64,000 bases of DNA. It comes from Tuctoria greenei. Taxonomy: Eukaryota; Streptophyta; Magnoliopsida; Poales; Poaceae. The position numbers and the translations under genes are program-made. Every line of letters begins with the position of its first letter. Within the stretch, counting starts at the first letter, position 1. The notes beneath the pieces are model-generated. The model was not told the DNA's origin. It saw only the letters and a program-made list of their open reading frames with translations, and searched no databases. This document shows, one piece after another, positions 20,997-28,659 of the stretch. The DNA lies in assembly GCA_036927565.1 (NCBI GenBank), contig JAYESD010000005.1:83678301-83742300 (forward strand), read 5' to 3'.

Positions 20997-22047
20997 TGTC
21001 GGTACCTTGCAGAACGGGTATCCCGCATACAAGGAAGAAAAGACGTTGGGTCCTACCTCCCAAGAGAGGAGGTATCCAGAGGCTATCACGTGCTTCGCGA
21101 CGATGAACCCCGTCTTCCCGCCGAGGAGGGCTCTAACACAGCCACATGACCTGCAGCTCTGGACCTGGCCTCCCCGCTGAGGAGAGCTCTGGTGCTGCCA
21201 CGTGTTAAACAGCTTCGGACCCGACCTCCGCGCCGAGGACTCCGGTGCTGCCACGTATCCCGCGACTTCGAACTCGACCTCCTTGCTGAGGAGGGCTCTG
21301 GTGTTGCCACATGTCCCGCTACTCCGAACCTGACCTCCTCGCCGAGGAGGGCTCCGGTGCTGCCACGTGTCCCGCTGCACCGGACCCAACCTACCCGCTG
21401 AGGAGGGCTTCGGTGCAGTGATGTGCCTTGTTGTAGTGGGCTGACAACCGCACAACGACCCACTACAGATTGCAGGCCTTAAGAGTAAATAAAGACGATG
21501 TGCACATTAGCGTGCCTTCAGAACGACATTAGTGTGCCTTCAAGACACATTAGCGCATTATCAAGATCAATTAACGTGTCATCAAGATCACTTTAATACG
21601 CTATCAATGCTTATTAACGTGCCTTTAAGATTATGTTAATATTTTATTAAGACTCGTTAATGTGCCTTCAAAACCATGTTAATACGCTTTCATGACAAGC
21701 TAATCCGGGGCCACCTGTCGAGCTCCGGTCATAATGTAAGCTGCCGGCCCTTGGCATATAAAATGATCGAGCAGCCACCAACTAGGGAGGCTGAACTCAC
21801 CACGTGATCAGACATAAAGCATATACGCGACCACATAGGCTTAGATCCAAACCATAGGCGAACAATCTTAGCATTACAATACATACATTCCCGTGGACGT
21901 AGTATATTACACTCCGGCGACCCGAACCACGTAAATCTTCGACCTTCACCTGTATTCATCGATTTTCATAGTTTCTGAAAATTTGCTCCTCCTAAAAAAG
22001 AACATCCGCGAGCTGCTTCAGAGTGATGCCGAGGGAAGTGTCGTTAC
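20997..22047 (+). repeat. LTR of the G-box-repeat family, reverse orientation
   Basis: Begins TGTCGGTACCTTGCAG, matching the minus-strand start of the solo LTRs at 13,116-14,163 and 38,409-39,446, and ends near GGAAGTGTCGTTAC where those LTRs also end. An array of about 60-bp units with GCCACGTGT/GCCACGTAT spans 21,120-21,410. Neighbouring tandem-unit sequence resumes at about 22,050. The far end seems a few bases short and no clean duplication was found. Confidence 0.75.
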
Positions 22048-22194
22048 TTGTCTAACTGCACCAAGGGCTCGTACCTTCGATCAGTTGAACATTTGAACCC
22101 ATGCCTTCTTGGCTCATTATCCTGATCACGTCACTCTTCATTGCAAAAATTCCCCTTGTACCTTTTCTTCCTCGTCTGACCAAAACGGCAGACC

Positions 22195-22393
22195 ATGTTC
22201 TCTTTTCTTCCCTGGACGCAAGCAGCAACAGCTCGTGTGTATGATGGCAGCTGCAGCCAGGCATGCCTGCCTCCGCCCTCTCTCGTTCTCCTTTTCGCGT
22301 GCGCTTATGCAAGCAGCAAGTCGTCCACTTGTAATCGCAGGCCTTGACACGTTGCTGAATCTGGTCTTCGTGCTTCACGAACTACGGCCATAG
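22195..22393 (+). other. Short open frame in tandem unit 2, unknown
   Basis: Counterpart of 19,565-19,765, with most residues shared (KQQQLV, MAAAARHACLR, VFVLHE). No function can be assigned. Confidence 0.3.
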
Positions 22394-22472
22394 TGTTGCG
22401 ATGACGGAGCCGCATCATTCGCTAGCCGATGACACAACGGCCAAGCATGGCAGCATGGGGCAAGCCGCTGCT

Positions 22473-23405
22473 TAGGGATGGCAACGGGTCGGGTTCGGAT
22501 CGGGTAGAGCAAAAATTCGACCCGAACTGAAACTGCTCATAGGTACATTTTCATACATGAACCCGTACCCGCGGGTAAAATTTCGTACCCGAACCCGTAC
22601 CCGACGGGTATCGGGCGGGTATCGGGTACCCGTCGGGTATTACAAAATAAAATAGTTTTACAGCTTATATCACACATTTATGTACAAAACACGATGACGG
22701 TGCTAGGTTGCGCACTGGTCGAGGGAGCGTCGGGCCGCCGGCGAGTGCTGGGCTGCGCACTCGAGGTCGGCGGGCGACAGACCGATGTCGGCCAGGGGAG
22801 GCGGATGGCGGCGGATCCGACAGGGGAGGTGGGATGGCGGGCGGCGGCGGATCCAGCCGGGGGAAGGCGATATGGTGGCAGATCCAGCGAGGGGGAGGCG
22901 GGACGTGATGACGCCGGCATGGGGAGGCGGGATGGCTGCCGACGTCGACGAGGGGAAGCCGAGGCGGGATGGGCGACATCGAGTCACCGACAGGGGAAGT
23001 CGGGGGAAGGGAGCGCTCTCGGCGGCTCGGCGCTTACGACAGGGGTCCCGGCGGCCGGTGACCTGGAGCGCGGTGTGCGGCACAGTAGCAGGGGGCAGGG
23101 GTGGGTGAAGGTGGGGGTGTGAGGCGGCGTCGGTGTGTGGAGGACTAGAGTCTGGAGGGGTATGTCGTATGTGTAGTAAGTTAGGGTTTGTTTAGTGGGT
23201 TGGGCTAGTTTGTATGGCCCAGATTCATATAGTCGGGTAACCCGTCGAATACCCGCGGGTAAGAAATCATACTCGTACCCGTACCCGAAAAATATCGGAT
23301 CGGATACGAGTTGTACCCGCGGGTAAAAATATCTACCCGTACCCGTACCTGTCGGGTACAATACCCGTCGGGTATCTGTACCCGTGGGTACAATTGCCAT
23401 CCCTA
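22473..23405. mobile_element. hAT-like non-autonomous element (933 bp)
   Basis: Ends TAGGGATGGCAA at both sides in inverted orientation. Perfect 8-bp duplication CCGCTGCT at 22,465-22,472 and 23,406-23,413. Subterminal zones (22,480-22,650 and 23,230-23,395) are packed with ACCCG/CGGGTA copies in both orientations. The core (22,690-23,110) is strongly GC-rich and repetitive (GGGGAGGCGGGATGG phrases), without a recognisable gene. No transposase. Confidence 0.93.
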
Positions 23406-23919
23406 CCGCTGCTAGGTGATTGCCTCCGCCGTCCATCACTGATGTGGTGCTGCCCTTCTGAGTCACTCGATGGCAGGCGGAAGGACAGAGGAGTAAATTC
23501 AGCTGGCTCCCCGCAACTAGGGAGTGTTGCTTTTTGTACGAAAATTTGGGGCCCTTTTGTTGTACTTCTAAGTCGGCTTCCCACATATATTCAGCCGAAT
23601 CCAAATTCCAAACCAACTATAAAAACACAAAGCGATTCGGGCTAGGAATATTCATCATTTATCATCCTTAAATAGTCATTTACACTCCTTATGATTTATC
23701 TATATAATTTGTCACCCTTACATAATTTTAATCATAATTTGCCATTCTAGCCCCATGTAGGCATGAACATCATTTTTTTACTTTAGTGATGTGTGGGACA
23801 TATAATATAATGACATTTATACCCTTGAATATAATTTTAGTAATTAAACATCTTTTCAACTCTTTCATTGATCTGTTGGTTAGTTCCTGGTAATAAATAC
23901 ATCTAACCATTATTGGCCC

Positions 23920-24061
23920 TGTTTGGATTCGCTTTTCTATGGATCGATTATCTAGTGAGCATGATTTTCTGAGAGCTTGTGGTCTAGGTAAGCAACTGAT
24001 TGAAGAGGTGGAGTCTTTGGCAAATCTGATTAATTTCAATGCTTTATCCCTGACCCATCTG
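23920..24061. other. Short DNA-element fragment, no gene
   Basis: Starts GGCCCTGTTTGGATTCGC, which resembles the end of Harbinger or hAT type MITEs, but no partner end was found. It abuts the truncated LTR at 24,062. Confidence 0.35.
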
Positions 24062-24246
24062 TAAAAGATTCTTGCACGTTGAAGTTTATCTCCATTCAAA
24101 ACCAGAACAATCAATCCTAACAACTATATTTTCTGGATACTGACGTAATCCTTGTGTTCCAAATTACCAGGGACTTAATCTTCAACAGATACGAAGCTAT
24201 CTGGTGCAACACGATTGTTACCATATACGACCGAGTCCTTTCAACA

Positions 24247-24883
24247 CACCCCCTCGATCTGAACACTCCAGATTGTTTCTAAACTCGGTCTGCTTATGTG
24301 ACGACGGTGGCTTTGTGTGCCCATCTGCTATTTGATCACTTGGCGATATGAACTTAACCTGTAAAAGCTTTTGTGCAACTCTCTCACGTACAAAAAGATA
24401 GTCTATCTCGATGTGTTTTCGTACGAGCATGAAACACCGGATTAGATGTCATAAAAGTTGCGCCAAGGTTATCACACCATAAAATAAAAATATCGTTTTG
24501 ACTAATACCCAACTCTCTTAAAATAGTTTCGGTCCAGATTACCTCAGATGTCGCGTTAGCTAACGACTTGTATTTTGCCTCCGTGCTCGACCTTGACACA
24601 GTAGGCCGCTTTCTGGAGCACCAGGACACTAGATTTGATCTGAGATAAATAGCAAATCCACTAGTAGATTTTCTATCATCTGGGCAGCTTGTCCAGTCTG
24701 CATCAGAGAACGCATTAATCTGAAGAGAGCTGTCTTTTCAAAGGTGATACTTGCATTAATCGTTCCTTCAATATATCTTAGAATTCTTTTAACCATAATC
24801 ATATCAGATGTGGTAGGACAATGTAGGAACTGTCAGACTTTGTTAACAGAGAAGGATATACCAGGACGAGTTAGTGTAAGGTA
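24247..24883 (-). pseudogene. Copia RNase H (element 24-37 kb)
   Basis: Reads SWCSRKRPTVSRSSTEAKYK, LWCDNLGATFMTSNPVFHAR, HIEIDYLFVRERVAQ and QIADGHTKP, the standard Copia RNase H series. It needs a frame change near 24,400 and is open to RT only with further breaks (24,640-24,880). It ends beside the polypurine tract and 3' LTR remnant. Confidence 0.87.
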
Positions 24884-25343
24884 CTAAAGAGCACACACTA
24901 TACTCCTGTACTTTGTGGCGTCCTTGGCATCAAGCGGCTCCCCATCATGTGCCGAGAACTTCCATGACACAGGCAAATGTATATTGACTGGTTTAGAATT
25001 TCCCATGCCTGCCTTTTTAATTATTTCTGAGGCATACTTTTGCTGCCTGATACAAATCCCATCCTTTACATGATCGACTTCTATGCCCAGAAAATAGTGA
25101 AGCGTCCCTAGATCCTTTAGAGCAAAATCTTTCTTTAAATCCTTCAATAGAGCCTTAACAGCCTGTTCTGAGGAACTTACAGCTACAATGTCATCAACAT
25201 AAATCAGCAAGTATATTGTTATTCCTCCTTTATTATAGATAAATAGAGAGGTATCACCCTTAGACGTTATGAAGCCGAGATTAACCAGTCTTGACCTCAA
25301 TTTTACATACCATGTCCTGGGAGCCTGTTTTAAACCATAAATA
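24884..25343 (-). pseudogene. Copia RT, C-terminal half (element 24-37 kb)
   Basis: IYGLKQAPRTWYVKL, LLIYVDDIVAVSSS and LKDLGTLHYFLGIEVDHVKD are clear Copia RT motifs, catalytic YVDD intact. The sequence is cut from its N-terminal half (ending KLDKT at 32,084) by the nested element 25,349-32,078, inserted between codons of the KLDKT-IYGLKQ motif. Confidence 0.9.
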
Positions 25344-25348
25344 GTTTT

Positions 25349-25804
25349 TATTAGTTGTTGACCACTTCCCGATGTGGGCCCCACCCCACACCGGTACCAA
25401 CTCCCCACTACCGCGCCGTTATCGGGGGCGCCTTAACCGGCTCAGAGTCGGATGGCCCCCTCTCACGCCCGCTCACAAATATAAGGGGTTGATTAGTCTC
25501 TAGAACAACTAATCTAAGACACATCAGGCTACCCGATTGGCAAGAGCAGGAAGTGAGGGGAAGGACCACCCGTCGGCCAACGCCGCAGTGCTCTCAACGC
25601 CTCCTACTGCCTCAACCTCGACGTCCTCCTTGATACTACTGCATCCCATGGCATCCTACTCCTACGGGCCAAGGTATGCCACTAATCACCCCGTCTAACC
25701 TCTGTCTGTTAATCTACATGCTTATGCAATCAGTAAATCAGTCTAAGCACCCGATTAGATCATGGCTAGTGGTTTAGATTGATTAACGACCCTAAAATCT
25801 AACA
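25349..25804 (+). repeat. 5' LTR (456 bp) of recent element
   Basis: Identical to 31,623-32,078 by direct reading. Unusual TA...CA ends, one of the known non-canonical end pairs of plant Copia elements. Confidence 0.95.
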
Positions 25805-25989
25805 TTGGTATCAGAGCCAGGCTAGTGCATGTCTAAATCGGTGTTAAAATTTGGTTTTCAAAATCAGAATGAGGATCAAGCTCTCGGAAGGCTCAAAACC
25901 GATTAAGAACGGTAAGAGTTTTAGAAGGAGGGGATCTCAAATAAAATTGAGAAACAAACCAAATTAGGAAGGGATTAAGCTGGCGGATC

Positions 25990-26480
25990 AACATACCTTA
26001 GAAGCACGCCGTCTCCTGTCTTTCGGGACCCCACCGGCTTTATCGTTGGGCGAGGGAGTCGGTGTCGCCATTCGTCACACCTCCGACGAAGTCATCCCTT
26101 AGCGCGAGCAATCGGACTCGCCGGATCCGTCGTGTTTAGGGCATCGCGCGTCATCAAAATCGACGACAGCGCGCTCACCCGTAGGCGAGCGTCGCACACC
26201 GACGATGAAGATGACGGCGGGCCGAAATCCCAACAACCGCGCCATTATTCCTCTCCACCTCAGACATCGCAAAACTCAAGCTCGCTCGACGGCGGATCTG
26301 GGGTCGCGTGACGGCGGTGCCGTAGCCCGCCTCGGGTTCTCCGTGTCCCTCTCGTGCGGCGGCCGAAGAAAAAAAATGAGCGCTAGGGTTCGGGGAAGCG
26401 AGCCGCACACGTTTTACCTGACCGAAATCGACGGATGATCGTACGATTGGATCCGACGGCAAGCAGCGATACGACCAGGG
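25990..26480. other. GC-rich leader block inside recent element, no gene assigned
   Basis: Base composition changes sharply from the AT-rich rest of the element. The sequence looks like genic or 5'-UTR DNA, with CG-rich text on both strands. Only short frames exist and none is recognised. 26,480-26,900 shows nothing more. Confidence 0.45.
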
Positions 26481-27106
26481 CGGTGGCCAGTGTTGAGCCC
26501 ATTTTGATCAGCCTAGAGCTGAGAGCATAAGTCGATGGGCCTGAGTCAGGCCACGTGCACGCGTAGTGGACAACTAAGCACGTTGTGCGCGGTAACGTTA
26601 AGGCAATCGGCCCCTGGCTCATTTTCTTCTAGGCTAAAAGGCCACATGCAGCTGGCTAACAGGCCACGTGCAGCCAAATCATGGCCCGGTATTTTAAGAC
26701 CCATGTGGGTGGCAGTGCTCACTGCCAAGATTTTATCAGACCGTGTTTTACGCACATAGAGCCGGTGGGCTGTTTTAAGTCTAAGAATATTAAGCTTTTG
26801 AGCTTCGTAAGACATGGTCTCTGGTTTTCACCTGCGCCCTCCATTTTGTTCATGGAATATAGAACAAGAAACTAAGTCAGAATATAGGAAATAAGTTTTA
26901 AGCTGTGAGCCGAAATAATATTGGGCCCTGCAGTAAAATCAGAAATGATTAAGTAATTTTATTCTCCATAATTAATTAAGTTTCAGTTAATGATTGAGTT
27001 TGTTTATTTATTTCATAAATTTAGGAATTTTATACTATGTTTGTGTACATTTTGTTTGTTTGTTTTTCCTGCAATTTTAATATTGATGATTACTGTCATT
27101 TAAGGG

Positions 27107-27129
27107 CATTTACTCAGATTGAGTAAATG
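27107..27129 (+). other. Perfect 9-bp stem-loop
   Basis: CATTTACTC and GAGTAAATG around a 5-nt loop, the first clear hairpin of the series. Confidence 0.85.
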
Positions 27130-27214
27130 TTATCAAATGCTTTTTCTTTAAAAAGAAATTTTAATTTGTTAAGAAATTAAGTATTAAGCTTCCGCTGTTA
27201 ATTAAGTTGTGGTG

Positions 27215-27878
27215 GATTTATTTAATAACCAACGTGAAAAATGAATCTATCATCTATATAGTAAGATATCATTGTCATGATTAAGTTGTGTTAAGAATTA
27301 TGAGAAGTTACATAAGAGGATTAAGTATTAAGCTTCCGCTATTAATTAAGTTACGATGTATTCATTTAGTAACCAACGTGAAAAATGAATTCGCCATGTA
27401 TTGATGATATTAGCTATGTTTAAGTTGTTGTAAGCTCTAAGTCATGATGTTTGATCATCATGAGTACCGGTAATTTTGTTTTTACCACATGTTGAGATTA
27501 TTTCTCATTTAAGTTTTTATTCTTTAAGTCATTGTGTTTTGTTGAGTAACCAACGCGAAAGACAAACACATTGTTTATGATTCCTAAGTTTATTAAGAAT
27601 TTTCGTTGAGTAACCAACGTGAAAGACGAAATTGTTATGTTCTTAGTGTTGTGTTTTTGCTAAGTAACCAATGTGAAAGGCGAAACACGTTTAAAAGTTA
27701 AGTTTTCATTCTTATTAAGTTAAATAGTAAGTCCTGTTTTCGTTGAGTAATCAACGTGAAAGACGAAGCACATAAATAATTAAACTCTTTTAGTTTCTGT
27801 TAAGTAACCAACGTGAAAGACAAAATTGTTAAGTCTTTAGATTTATAAGTTGTCAAGTAACCAACGTGAAAGACAAAA
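27215..27878 (+). repeat. Eight stem-loops with conserved loop AGTAACCAACGTGAAAG
   Basis: The loop motif (A/G)AGTAACCAACGTGAAAG-like recurs eight times, centred near 27,231, 27,375, 27,552, 27,616, 27,670, 27,752, 27,810 and 27,863. In each case the bases on both sides are complementary, but the stem sequence differs: for example ATTCATTT/AAATGAAT (27,360/27,383), AATTTTCGT/ACGAAATT (27,598/27,626) and GTGTTTTTGC/GCGAAACAC (27,651/27,680). Several stems contain G-T pairs, and five of the 8-9 bp stems have one bulged base on the left arm, in places exactly three pairs from the loop. Copies 1 and 2 also share a 70-bp duplication. It lies in the leader just before gag. Confidence 0.85.
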
Positions 27879-27949
27879 TAAGATGCTTAGTTTATAATCA
27901 TGTTCATGCATTGATATAAGTTTTATTATGTTTTAGAAGATCAAGGATC

Positions 27950-28653
27950 TTCCATTCTAGATTTGATATTAAAGTTCATCTTGCCAGAGAACTATCTAAG
28001 AAAGGAAATTACAGTACTTGGCGATCTAAGTTGGAGACTAGTCTAGCAATCTCCTAAATAAATTTGGCACTGATGAGAGTGTATCCTACTGAGCCTAAGT
28101 GTCCCACTATTCGTGATGGGGAAACTAAGGAGTCCTTCACTAAAAGGTTGGGTGATTATGAAGATGAGTACTTTCGCTACGATCTCGATCGTGCGAAGTG
28201 GTCAATTTCAAATAAGAAATGTTTAAGGGTTCGATAACTAAGAGTGTTTAGAAAGAAATTTCTGAATGCGACACTGCATATGAGTACCTCCTTAAGATAG
28301 AAAGACATGCAACTGGCTGCAACAAAGCCATGATGCGTGCTCTTGTTAAGAAACTCGTCACTCAAAAGCATGATGAAGGAAATGTGCGTAAGCACATTCT
28401 TAGTTTGTGGGACACTGCTGCTAAACTTAAGTTGTTAGATTCGGGATTGAAAGATGAGTGTATTTTCAACCTCATTCTAGCATTACTTCCTGAAGATTAT
28501 GAGCATATCATCATCAGTTACAACTCTCGATCTGAGCAGTGGGATCTTAAGAAACTCATTGAGGTGTGCGTTCAAGAAGAAGAGCGCATTGAGTCTGAGT
28601 GTGCCATTAAGCCTGTCGACCATAAGAATGACAAAAGTAAGTTGAATTTTTAA
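27950..28653 (+). pseudogene. Copia gag remnant in recent element
   Basis: 28,330-28,653 encodes a Copia gag segment: KHILSLWDTAAKLKLL, LILALLPEDYEHIIISYN and LKKLIEVCVQEEERI. Upstream, readable but broken text (GNYSTWRSKLETSLA, about 28,000) shows the N-terminal part with stops at about 28,055 and 28,235. The zinc knuckle and all of pol are missing. The frame ends at a stop 28,652. Confidence 0.83.
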
Positions 28654-28659
28654 GTATTA

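Larger units (their letters stand above)
18600..23920. repeat. Tandem triplication of the region upstream of the NIPP1-like gene
   Basis: A unit of roughly 1.3 kb recurs three times, marked by GGAGTAAATTCAGC-type junctions at about 18,654, 19,911/20,221 and 23,493. Unit 1 is 18,600-19,912. Unit 2 is 20,221-23,500, enlarged by an LTR and a hAT element. Unit 3 is 23,500-23,920, truncated. Shared landmarks are GTTATCTATATAATTTGTCAC, ATAATATAATGACATTTATA and TAATAAATACATCTAACC-like text. Units 1 and 2 also share the short plus-strand open frames at 19,565 and about 22,195. Confidence 0.8.

Noticed and set aside
22694..23122. GC-rich open frames inside the hAT element as genes
   Set aside because: Frames are open on both strands because of GC-rich repetition. 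No recognisable domain.
24062..24246. Solo LTR
   Set aside because: It is followed by a polypurine tract and RNase H of the same element and matches only part of 36,433-36,819, so it is a truncated 3' LTR.
27215..27878. Repeats separated by different sequences, CRISPR-like
   Set aside because: Spacing is irregular, the sequence is inside a plant LTR retrotransposon, and the spacers pair with each other across the repeat. No cas genes.
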